Below are positions 31,616 to 41,645 of a DNA stretch of 64,000 nucleotides, piece after piece. A model generated the notes under the pieces. The model had not been told where the DNA came from and made no database searches. It was given only the letters and a program-made list of their open reading frames with translations. Source of the DNA: Pyropia yezoensis (Eukaryota; Rhodophyta; Bangiophyceae; Bangiales; Bangiaceae); NCBI GenBank assembly GCA_009829735.1, contig CM020619.1, positions 10,282,375 through 10,346,374 on the forward strand, in the 5' to 3' direction. The first letter of the stretch is position 1; the number at the start of each line of letters is the position of its first letter. The position numbers were made by a program, and so were the translations under genes.

Positions 31616-34600
31616 TCACTGGCGGCCAAGCGGCTTGCGCGCCGCGTCCCGCGCGCGCGCCCGCGCCGACCGGTTGGCAATGGCGGCGCCGACGGTGGGG
31701 CGCCCCCGGCCGCCCACCGACGCCCCCCCCCCCCCCTTCCCCCCCGCCGCCTTGGCCTCCCGCGCCGCTGCCCGCGCGGCCGCCACCCGCGCCGCTGCCC
31801 GCGCTTGCGCGTCGGCCCGCGCGGCGGCGGCGGCGGCGGCGACCGCCGCCCGCTCGGCGGGCGTCCCAAACCGTGCCGGCGCGATGACCGCCCCCGCGGG
31901 GGCGACCAGCGCCGGGGCGGTGAGGCGGGCGGCCACCCCCGGGGTGAGCCGCTCGGCGGCGAGCGGCACCGCGCGGGCGGCGTCGTAATCGGCGGCGGTC
32001 CGGTACGGGTGCGGCACCGCCGCGACGGTCAGGGCGGTGGCGGCGCGGCGGGCGCGGAGTTCGGTAAAGATTACGTGGTCCAGGTGAGCCCCCGCGTCGC
32101 GGCGGGCGGCGACTGCCGCCGCCCGGGCGGCCGCCACCCGCTCCCGCGCGGCGCGGGCAAAGGGCGACTCGCGGCGGGGGCGCTTGGCCCGCCGCACCCC
32201 CGCGCCGTCCCAGGCGCCCCAGCCGGGGAGCGCCGCGGGGAGCGCCGCGGCGGAGGCGGCGGGGGGGAGCTCCGCCTCGACGGCGGCGGCCTTGGCGGCC
32301 GCAAAGTCCGCAGCGCCCCCGCCGCCGGCGCCCGCAAACGCGGCGGCCACGGCGGCCATGCGGGACCGGGCGGCCGCGTCCTCGGCGGCCGCCGCCGCGG
32401 CGGCGCCGGGGGGGGGGGGGGGGCCCGGGGCCGCTTGGCCGCCCCGCGGGGGGGGGGGGGGGGGGCGCCGCCCGCCCGGGGGGGGGGGCCACCACGACGG
32501 GGGGGGGGTTGCGGGGGGGCGCACCCACCGCCGCCGCCGCCGCCGCGGCTGGCCGCCCGCCCCCGCCGCCGCCGTCGTCGTCTGACGCGTCGCGGCCGCC
32601 GCCCAGCGGGACCAGCCACGGGTTGATGCTGCGGCCGACGGCGGGGGGGGGGGACGGCACCGCCGCGTGGGGGGGGATGGCGGCCGACGGGGCGGCCGCC
32701 GCCGCCGCGGCCAACCCCGACGGCTTCCCAGCCGGTGGAGGGCTGGCGGCGGCGCCTCGCCGACGGCCCCGGCCGGGCGTGCCCGCCGGCGACGCCGCCG
32801 CCGCCGCCGCCGCCGCGCCCGCCGCGGCGCCGTGACGCCCCCGCTTGCCGCGGCGACCGCCCGCGGCGGCGGCGGCCGGCCCGGCGGCCGCCCCCGCGTC
32901 GGCGCCCCGCTCCGCGGAGGCCGCCGCGGCGGCCACCGCCGCGGCCGCCGCGGCGCCCGATGCGGCGGCCGTGGTCGCCGCCGCCGCGGCCGCGGTGGCC
33001 GCCAGGCGCCGACGCAACGCCGCCGCCTCCCCGTCCGAGCCGTCCCCGTCGGCGTCAGCGTCAGCGTCGGCGTCGCTGTCCGACGCGACCACGCCATCGG
33101 CGGCGGCGGCCAAGGCGGCGGCCGTCGCCGCCGCGCCGGCGCCGGCATCCACCTGCCGGCCGGCGCCGCCATACGCCACCCGGGCCGCCGCGCCCGGGCG
33201 GCCGCGGCCCGCCTCGCGAGCGCCCTCGTCGTCGTCCTCTGACGCGTGGCCGCCCCCCCGGGCGTCCCGGTCCATTTCCTCCAGCAGCGTCCGGGCGGCC
33301 TCGGCCCGCCGCTTGATCGCCGACTGCATAAACGCCAGGCCGAGGAGGCCCTTGGCGGGCGGCCCGTCGGCGCCCGCCGCGCCGCCGCCCGCCCCCCCAC
33401 GGATGGCGGCGCCCAGCTTGGCCTCCTCGGCCGCATCGCCCGCCTCGTCGCTGCTGCTGCCGCTGCCGCTGCTGCTCTCCCCGTCCCCGTCGCGGTCTTC
33501 GCCGCCACCCGCCCCCGCAGCGCGGCCGACCGAACGCCCCAGGGACACGGTGTTGGCCTGCTTGTGCCGCAGTTCCCGCCCGATGCGGAGCTGCTCATCG
33601 ATCGCCGCCCGGACGCTGTCCGAGCGGGACCCCTCCTTGCGCTGCAGTTGCCGGCGCACCCACTTGGACGTGTTCTTGTGCCGCAAGTTCATCCGCTCCT
33701 CCACCCGCCGCCGCTCCGCCCGCTCCGCCGCGTCCCCACGGGCGTCACTGTCATCCTCCGAGTCGTCGCCCAGGCCCCCCGCGGCAGCCTCCTTCTCCCG
33801 CTTGAGCGCCCGCCGAAAGCGCCGCGACTTGATCTTCTTCATCCGCTTCATCTTGCGCTCATAGTGAAACAGGGTGGAGCGCATCTGGGCCAGCTCGTCG
33901 CGGCGGGAGACGGCCTCTGCCATTGTCACGGTCTCGTCGCCGAGCGCCGCGTCGTCTGCGGGGACGGCGGCGCCACCGCCCACGTCCGCAGCGCTGCCCG
34001 CGCCGCCCGGACCGCTGCCAACCACCCCAGACGACGCGAGCAGCGCGTCAATCTCCGCTTCCATGCCCCCTGCGGGGGGGGCCACCCCACGCCGTGCCAG
34101 CACGGCGGTCGACTCGGCGGCAGACCCGTGGACGAGGGGCTTATGCTGGGGGAAGGTCAGCGTGCGGGCGGCGCGGTTGGCCTTGACCATTGGCTGCCAG
34201 TCCGTCACCGCCGCCGACGCGGCTGCGTACGCAGCAGACCGCTCCACCCGCCCCGCAGCGGGTGCCGACAGGGGCGGCGCCAGCGCCCGCGTCGACGCTG
34301 CCGACGACAGCTTCTTGCGGAGCTCCTTTGCCGCCGTGCCAGTCAGGCCACCGGCAGCAACCGCCGCCGCTGCGTCACTGGCGGCCGCAGTCGCGTCTGC
34401 GGCGGCTGCCGCATCGGCGTCCGCAGTGGCAGAGACACCGCGGCGCGGGGCGAGCCGTGGGAGCATGTCCTCGAGGCGCAGCACACCCGCACCGTCGCCG
34501 TCCCCACGGCGGCTGGCGACAGTGACATTGAGCACCCCCTCAACACCCACACCCGCGTCCACGGGCTGGCGGTCTGCCGCCGCTTCAGCGGGGCGGATGG

Positions 34601-34871
34601 CCCGCCCGGTGGCCCCGCGAGAGCTGGCCGCTAGGGTCAACTCTGGGGGGGCCCCGCCGCCCCCGCCGTCGTCACTGCCGTCAGAGTCGCTGCCGAGGCC
34701 GCCCGACCCCGCGTCGGGAGAGTCTGGAACCGCCGCCAGGATGGCGGCCGCAGCAGAAGCCGCCGCGGCGGACGCTGCAAACACCCCCGGGGTGGCTACC
34801 GGCGCCATGGTGCCCGGGCAGGTGATTGGGGCGGCGGCCGCCGACCCCGCGGCCGCGGCGTCGTCGTCCAT
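31616..34871 (-). CDS. UTP14: UTP14-like U3 snoRNP / small-subunit processome factor (frame broken)
   Basis: Nucleolar factor for 18S rRNA maturation; in yeast it activates the helicase Dhr1. The N-terminal frame has the conserved block RSTLFHYERKMKRMKKIKSRRFRRALKREKE followed by RVEERMNLRHKNTSKWVRRQLQRKEG, the family's hallmark, and later a SINPWL box. The conserved C-terminus lies in another frame: LPGWGAWDGAG, RRDAGAHLDHVIFTELRARRA, VPHPYRTAADYDAARAVPL and a basic Ala-rich tail to the stop at 31616. The frames are separated by G runs at about 32409-32421 and 32449-32465 (plus strand), so a homopolymer error or variable tract is likely. The start is uncertain: Met at 34871 (MDDDAAAAG) is preferred; the frame is open to 35189 across a GGT-repeat region. 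About 1,085 aa, long for the family because of poly-Ala inserts. Confidence 0.86.
32405..32490. repeat. clustered poly-G tracts inside UTP14
   Basis: Three G runs (about 32409-32421, 32449-32465 and 32479-32488) coding Pro on the minus strand. The break between the two UTP14 frames must fall here, since the conserved boxes on either side are in different frames. Confidence 0.85.
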
Positions 34872-35340
34872 GGGCGCGTCTCCCGATTCCTCTGTTGGTG
34901 GCGAGTCCCAGGTGGATTGCCAGGGAGGGTTGTAGCCTGCTTCGACGTCTTTGCTGTCGTGTGGGTTGGAGGTGGGGTTGGTGATGGTGGTGAGGGTGGT
35001 GATGGTGGTGGTGATGGTGGTGTCGGGAAAATGGCGGCAATGGAGTGGCCGTGGGGAGACGCGACCCGAATGCACCGGCTCACGCGGCGGCGAGAAGCCG
35101 ACGGCGGCGGCTTCGGTATCCACGTGGCAAATATTCCATCTTCGAATGTTTGTTGAATGTCGAACGCCAACATCAACCCAAACTTCCAAATGTAGCCCAC
35201 AGATCGTCGGGAAAATGTACCACCCGTACTAGGGTATACTGTGCTGTACTCAGGGCTATCTTCTGTACTGCACATGTACTGTACGGTAGCTCGACTACTG
35301 GTGACGACTGGTGATCTGCTGGTGGTTCGAAATGAAGGGC
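34872..35340. promoter_or_regulatory. UTP14 upstream region with GGTGGT-type repeats
   Basis: Degenerate GGTGATGGT repeats lie at about 34970-35025, then lower-GC sequence with GTACTGTAC-type words around 35220-35290. Probable promoter and leader of UTP14 on the minus strand. Confidence 0.35.
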
Positions 35341-35369
35341 CGAAGGAGCTGTGTCCGCGAGGAGAGCGG

Positions 35370-35665
35370 GCTACAAGTCCCGCAATCCTCATTTCGCAGA
35401 AGGATTAGGTCATATGGACGACGCTCCCCTTCGCCAGGCCTGCCTTGAGACCCCTCCCACAGGAAGAGGGGGCCCCGTCCGCCTGCTCAGGCTCTATCGG
35501 CGCGCTCGAAATGCGGTTCTGGACAGAAGTCTCACCTTTCGAGTGACAGGAGCGCCTGCGAATGGCATGCGGGCAGGCTACAAGTGCGGCACTGGCAGAA
35601 ATCTCATCTCCTGGATGCCAGGAACGTCTGCGAGAAGTCCAAAGGCGGGCTACAAGTACTAATCT
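35370..35665 (+). repeat. three degenerate repeats with GGCTACAAGT core
   Basis: GCGGGCTACAAGT or GCAGGCTACAAGT occurs at about 35367, 35573 and 35645, each followed by sequence of the type CTGGCAGAAATCTCAT or CTGGACAGGAATATCAC; a partial unit (CTGGACAGAAGTCTCAC) lies at about 35520. The copies are diverged. Confidence 0.55.
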
Positions 35666-36073
35666 GGACAGGAATATCACTCGCTGCCAGCGACTCCCAG
35701 CCTCTCCACACCACACCTGTCACGCTTCCACAATCAGGCACGCCTCGCGGGTCCCAGAGTGCTGCTCCCTCCATTCATGCAGACGCTCCACCCAGGGGCC
35801 TGTGACGCGCCTGCCCAGGGTGTCCTCAGACCCGCCCTGAGGCGTCCCCCCTTTCTTCCGTGCCCCGCACGCATGGAAGGCGCTCGTCCAATGGGCGTTC
35901 AGGGCACTTGCCCAGTGGGCCCTGTGAGATTTATTTATTCCCCTGGGCTTGCTCGACACCGGTACCCTTTCCACTCTCGCCCCGCCCCCCCATCCCTCCC
36001 GGTTTCAAAGAATGTGCTCGTCCAATAGGCGTCATGTTCAACTGCCGAGGGCCCCTCTGATTTCCACACCCCG

Positions 36074-37018
36074 GCGCAGCGGATCTAAGACCGTGTATCT
36101 TATTTTCCGTGCATCGGGCCCGAACAGGCATGCACAGGATTGCCGGGGGGCGCCCAGGGGCCCCGTAATGCCCGATTTCCGCGTGCAAGAGCGCTTACGG
36201 CGGCGTTATGACCGTGCTTCCTACTCTTTTTTTTTTTTTTCTTCTCGTTGACAACCATCATCAGGACGAGGGGGCCTACCTTCTCATGTAAAGAATGGTC
36301 ATATTCGTTCTGCTGCAGCCGAGATCGCCTCGTTTTTGCAGGCTGTTGCAGGGCCCTATTCACGAGACTTGCGCCTGTTTGCCGGGTCGCGCATTTCGGC
36401 TTGCAGCGCACGACCAGCCCGCTGTCCCGTTCGTTTCAGGCCCTGCTATCCGATACTCGTTCCTCTCGAAAAATCGCACAACCCGTGCACTCCACTTGTG
36501 CTTTCACGTGCAACGGAGCTCTATTTTTGCATTTTTTGAACACGTGCTGTGCAGGGTTTGTGGAACTCTCCCATACTGCGCGATCGTTTTCGTCGTACAG
36601 GCGCATGTTACGACGTGCCCTCTTCCCTCAGAGTGCGTCCAGCGCACTTCCAAGGACTCACCGCCCAGTCGCGCGCGTCAGCTGATCCGTAGCACAGCCA
36701 TATGAGAATTGACACTGCAATGCTACAGCATGTTTCTGGCACGAAGGAGTTATGGTGTGCACGGCGCGGCTAATGTCACTCACGCGTTGTGTGGAGGCGG
36801 CCGCAGGCCCCATGTTTTGCGCAGTTCGGACCTCGTCTCGAAGTGTGCATGCCTTGCAGCGTTTTTATGGTCCCATGGCGTGCACCGCAAGCAACGTGAA
36901 ATTTTACGGCTTGCAGAAGCGGCGACGCCCGGGCCCGAGTGGCCTGCAAACACGTATTTGACAGTTCGCGCACGTGCCGGCACGGAAAATAAGATACACG
37001 GTTTAAGACCCGCTGCGC
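36074..37018. repeat. 945-bp structure bounded by 39-bp inverted repeats
   Basis: The left arm 36074-36112 and right arm 36980-37018 are reverse complements at about 36 of 39 positions (shared core CGGAAAATAAGATACACGG). Similarity fades beyond the arms. The internal 867 bases contain no transposase-like ORF. It could be a non-autonomous DNA transposon remnant or two inverted copies of another repeat; I see no clear target-site duplication. Confidence 0.6.
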
Positions 37019-37639
37019 GGGGCACCCCACAGGCTCACTCCGACCGCACCCACCCGAGCGGGCATCTCCTTCCCTATCTTCGCCGCAGTCGTGATCGCTC
37101 GTCCGATGGGAGCTCACGACCGATCCAGGTCGTGCGCCCGCCCCTCACTCCTCCCGCTCCCACGCGTTCGACACGTACGCGCAATGCGCCATGCTGAAAT
37201 CGAGTCGGGCTCATGTGGCAGCTCCCAGCGCCCCTCCCGCCCCCCAATCCCCCCGCCCCCGCCCGTGGGGCGTGTTGATCCAGGAGGCACGCCACCCTCG
37301 TCTGAAAGGTTGCCTTGCGCTCGCGCGAGCCCTCTGCGCACAGAAGCCGCCTGTCAAGAGGGCACTCAGTTCACTTTTCTGAGCAGTATCCTCCACACTA
37401 CTTCCATTCTTGTGGTCTTCCAGTGCGCGCTCGGGTGCATTCCACAGGTTATTCATTTATATGTGTCCGCTGCTCCGTGCACGCTTGCGCCCCCCGGGCT
37501 TGTACAATACGTTTGCACCTCGAGCGGAGACGTCAACTATCACCACTCGTTGCTCGCCCCGCCCCCACGGCCACCCGCCCCGCAGCTGTGACACTTTCAG
37601 GTGGCACGCATCTCAGAACCCAGCTGGCGACCAGCACAC

Positions 37640-38500
37640 TCAATGAGCAGCCATTATCACAGACGCCGCCTGTCCCTCCTCCCCACGTCCCGCTCACGGC
37701 ACCCAAGCCCATTGATGAGGAGCGCTTCTCGCCATGGGCCGTCATGCCAGGCCTCTTTCACTTCGTTCACGCGCTCAGCTGTTCCTCCGTCTCTGCCCCG
37801 CTCCTCCGTCTCTGTTCTCCACACCATGCTCCATCCTCAACCCGCACCTTTCCACTTGTGTTTTGCTCCTTCCCGCGCACTCCCCATCCCCTCCCTTTCT
37901 TCGCATGGATCTTTTCTGCCTTTGACTTCGCGCCCGCACCGGTCTGTTGTCTTGCGTGTGTAGCTGGCGTCGTGCAGGTGGCGTTCGTCAGCGTGCGCCT
38001 TCGTCTCGGGGGCTAGTGGTGGGTTGCGGTGGCTTCGTCGTCTGTGCTGCTCTCCCACTTCTTGCATTTTGTGCGCTGGATTCGCAGAATGCGTTTGTCG
38101 CCAGACGTGGTAAAGAGATCAACGCTATGTCTGTGTTGTTGTCTTCTGCTCTGTGTGATCCTCTTTGTATTTGTTTTCCTCCTGCCACCTCCGAGTCTCT
38201 CGTGTTGTCTCATTGTCGTTCTCTATGTCGCTGTCTTGCTGCTGGGTTTTCCTCTTCGTTTTTGCGTCTTGAGATTCTCCATGTGTCCTCTTCGTCGTTC
38301 TCTTCCTCTTTGTGCGATCGCTTGCTTTTTGCCCATGCTTATGCCTCCGCGACAGTGTGTTGGCTTTGTCCTTGTGTCTTGCCTTTTTTTCGCTGTGTTT
38401 TCTTCACTCTTTCTTCGTCTCCTTGCTCGTGTCTCATTTTCTGTCTGCGTGTCCTGCCTTCTTTTTACGGCCTTGTTTCCTGCTCAGGGTGAATGGGATG
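37640..38500 (+). other. pyrimidine-biased stretch
   Basis: The plus strand is strongly C+T rich, with T dominant from about 38030 (words such as CTTCGTCGTTCTCTTCCTC). The open frames crossing it are Cys/Ser/Leu/Phe-rich artefacts of the bias. Confidence 0.6.
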
Positions 38501-39599
38501 CAGGCCTTTTCTTGCTTGCTGCGTGCTTATCGTTTTGTTGTAGGTTGGGTGGACGTGGGCGTGGGGTAGGCGGGGCCGGGAGGGGTCTGGTACGAGAGCG
38601 GCCCCGGGGGAAACTTTCTTGAACGCACATTCCATGTTTCTTGCAACGTACCGTGGCTGACGTAGCCACCACAGGGACCGGTGCACGGTCTGTTTACAGG
38701 CGCTCCCAGCGGTGTTTGTAGCATAGAGGGAGTGGTCAACGTAGTGATCGGTGGGCCAGACACGCAGCGTGACATGACTATGGTACGCGATGGCTCTCAG
38801 GTCGCGATAAGTAGCTCTCCACAACTCCTTCTCGGGTATACTGGCGACCATGACATGTGCGCAAACCCCCTCCAAGAGGCGTCTTGGGGGGGGGTTCAGG
38901 AGCATGCTGGTCAGACGATGTATCCCCAATTGGAAGAACGGCCTCCGTGAGAGGGTCTAGTACACGCCGTGCTCGAGATACACGTCCGCGAAGATTTGTA
39001 CTGGGCCCATTCTAGACCATTTCAGCCCAATCTGGGGTGCTGTGTGGTACCACCAACCACGAGTATCCCGCAGCGTACTCCAGTGTGGCAAAAACCACTT
39101 GCGCACACAGCACCCAAGTTGGAGCGGTTCACAAGGGCTGCCTCCCGTGTCGGGGGAACCGGTCGAAGTGCAAGTCGCACACACGCTATCCCTGTTGTGG
39201 GGCAAACCCCCCACGACGAAACAAGAAGATGGTGCGTAGGCCAACAGTTTGTTGGTCGGGACGGGGAAGCGAGGCCAAGCCCCGCTGTCCTCCCCGAATC
39301 CCTCCAGGGTCCTCTCAGAATCTCGCCACTCAGAATCTCCCCCCCCAGCACCTGCCCACCGGGCCACACGAAAATTCAAGACGATAAAATGCAGAAAACC
39401 CTCCAATCCATGTTGGATTTACTATCAGGCAAGGTATCCCTGACTTAGGTAAATTCGAGATCAAATGCAAAAGGGAGAAACGGGTCAGACCAGCTGTCTC
39501 CCGACCCCGTGTGGCGCGCCCTGTCCCCTGCGTGGGGCCCAGTTCTGCGACACTCCCCTCTCCTCAGTTCCAACCGACCCGGTCGGCCCTGTGAGGGGG

Positions 39600-39605
39600 T
39601 ATAAG
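39600..39605 (+). promoter_or_regulatory. TATA box candidate upstream of the decayed antisense-gene relative
   Basis: TATAAG inside GGGGGTATAAGAGCG, 300 bases upstream of the ATG at 39906. A TATAAG also precedes the related gene inside the retrotransposon. Confidence 0.4.
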
Positions 39606-39905
39606 AGCGCGTGTCACACTCGCCGGGGGCGCGACTCGCTGATCCCCCGTACGACTCGTTGACGTGGCGGCGGTCACGTCGACCGCCCCTCTTCTCAAGC
39701 TCGCCCACTTGGCAGCTTACACTCACCTTGGCGCACCTTACCACCACCTTCCCCCACTTCCGTACCAACACTTCCCCGTTCTCTTACCCTGGGCCACCCC
39801 AACCTGGGAAGGCCCCCTGTCTTCCCCCGATCCAAGTCCCCCTCAACTGGAGGCGGGCCTCGGGCAGATGTAACCGAGTTGCCTCCGCCTGACTTAGGGG
39901 GAGCC

Positions 39906-41057
39906 ATGGTGGATCTGGGGTTGGAGTCCGACTCCCTCGACGACCGCATGGAGGACACGCCCCGCGTTGCAGCACCCGCCGGGACTTCCGGCGGAAGCTC
40001 CGCGGTTTCCCCGGGGGATGGGATGCCTGCGCCGCACGACGACGAGTCGGCGGCGGACTCTCCCCCGGAGGCAGGCCCTGAAACTCCACGGGAGGACCTG
40101 GGGACGTGGTTTTCCCCGTCATGGCCCCTGGACGAGGACTGCCTGACTGTGACCCACTGCGCCCGAGTTGGGCCAGCGATGAATCGCATATGGGAGCGCC
40201 TACGGGAGAAGTTTCCCCGTAGGGTCGGCTTTCAATGCGGCTTCAAGACAGACCAGTTCGCCTTCCTTAACGAGGAGGAAGTCGAGGACGTGCAGCGCTT
40301 CAACAACATGTTGAAGAGCGGGGGTACCACCGAGGGCCCCGGCGACATGCCTACCTTCTCGTGGGGCGCGCTGGCAGCTCGCCACCCGCACCTTCGTTCC
40401 TCCGACCCGCATTTCAACCACTTCGACGTGCGGATGGAGAAGGACATCCGACAAGGTCCCTACTTGGTGACCTTGGCTCAGCTTAAGTTCGCGCAGCAGG
40501 CGCCGGCGACCAAGGAACAGTACTACCCCAAGAAACCGGAGTGGTGGCCTCAAGTAGAGGTCCCCTATGGGTTCCCGGCGTTGCTGCCGCGGTTGGTCGA
40601 CCACTTTGGCTCCGTCATGTTGACGGCTAGCATGGACCATTTACTGTTCGCCATGTTGGCAACACAATGGCTCCTCGAGGTCATGTCGACCTGGGTGGCT
40701 TGCGTGCAGCGGCGCAAGATGCGTTGGCACTTGCCGCCACGCCTGATCCAAGGCTTGGAGCAGCTCACCCCTCAGCTAGTTGATTAGGGCTGCTCGTCGG
40801 GCCAGCTCAGTCTACCCGAGGAGATGCTGAGGCTCCACAAGTTCATCGAGTGGGAGAGCATCGAGCACAAGTTGCGCCGATCTTCCCGTGGGCCCAAGGA
40901 TGATGGCACACTTCGCCAGTTCGTCTGGGTCGGACGTGAACTTCACGACGGCCGGGTGGTACTCAAGGAGGGGTTGGGGATCGGGGACTTACCGTATGCC
41001 CCGGGGGTGGATCGCCACACTGCGCCGCCTCCGGGAAAGGTGACGGTGTTGGGCGTG
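39906..41057 (+). pseudogene. decayed relative of the retrotransposon's antisense gene, truncated by the 5' LTR
   Basis: An ORF from ATG 39906 (good context, gccATGg) reads an acidic/Pro-rich start, then a globular part up to a TAG at 40785-40787. The same frame then continues open from 40788 into the LTR. Its second half aligns by eye with the antisense ORF of the adjacent element: FGSV followed by about 35 residues and then QRRKMRWHLPPRLIQGLEQLTPQLV here versus VRRQGRLFHLSTGVRRHIAQLGVDLI there; after the stop, LPEEMLRLHKFIEWESIEHKL versus LAREFEALLAVHDAVNWAGVLAL; then ELHDGRV..GLGIGDLPYAP versus SCHGWAS..DLGIPMVIHDP. Identity is low (roughly a quarter), but order and spacing are kept. The LTR begins at 41058 and cuts the frame. 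Function unknown. Confidence 0.55.
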
Positions 41058-41420
41058 TGTAGCAATATGGTTGGCCGTATTGTAACCCTAATGTTAGGGG
41101 GGCTACTTCTAACCCTTAACTTCCAATTTGATAGTTCGTACTGGTCACGGTATCTATAAGTTACGTATGACCAGAGGGACTTGCATCTTGGGGTGGAGGG
41201 TAGTTAGTAGTGTCTCCGAGGGTTTATAACGTGGGGGCCGGCGGCGAATCCACCGCCGGCCAAGGTAGAACAACAAACCCCTCCCATTTGGGCTCCCATC
41301 TTGGTCCCGTGGCTTGCGCTCCAAGGACAGCAACCTTGGCCTCCCGGTGACGTTGGTGCCGATCCCCTTTGGTGAGTGCTCCCTGAGAGTGGACGTGCGA
41401 CGGATCCCTATTGTGCTACA
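41058..41420 (+). repeat. 5' LTR
   Basis: 363 bp, TG...CA ends with 7-bp terminal inverted repeat TGTAGCA/TGCTACA. It contains TATA-like words (TCTATAAG at about 41151 and TTTATAA at about 41223) and an internal inverted repeat GGCCGGCGG...CCGCCGGCC (about 41236-41261) that may form a hairpin in the transcript. Confidence 0.97.
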
Positions 41421-41421
41421 T

Positions 41422-41439
41422 TGGTGGAGCAGCAGGGGA
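41422..41439 (+). other. putative tRNA primer binding site
   Basis: TGGTGGAGCAGCAGGGGA starts one base after the 5' LTR. Its complement would be a tRNA 3' end with CCA, a discriminator A and a C at the position expected for conserved C61. The tRNA species cannot be named without a genome tRNA set. Confidence 0.6.
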
Positions 41440-41645
41440 CGGGTTTCCGTAACCCTTGTGGTGACGCCGTCTTCGGCCCTGGCACACGGATAGGGATCCG
41501 GTCCTTTTCTTGTACTCGTGGTGTTGCGACCTGATCGATTGTGTTGAGTTTTTACCTTTGACTGTGATCTACTGTTACTCTCCCCAATCTACCCCCTCGC
41601 TCTCTTATTCGTGGTGATTGTTACGTCGGTTGACTGATTGTGACT

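Larger units (their letters stand above)
35341..39599. other. gene-poor, lower-GC repeat region
   Basis: About 4.2 kb with no convincing gene in any frame; many short ORFs without similarity. It contains degenerate GGCTACAAGT repeats (35370-35660), three GCTCGTCCRATRGG words, a 945-bp inverted-repeat structure, a pyrimidine-biased stretch (about 37640-38500) and a segment (38600-39560) of unknown origin next to the transposon-related gene. Lower GC and lack of coding bias suggest decayed mobile DNA. Confidence 0.5.

Noticed and set aside
38465-39406. Minus-strand ORFs of 150 aa next to the decayed antisense-gene relative
   Set aside because: Checked for LTR or pol remnants of an older element in reverse orientation; no match to the present LTR or to RT/IN motifs seen.
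41053-41057. Possible target-site duplication at the LTR element
   Set aside because: The pentamers on the two sides do not match.
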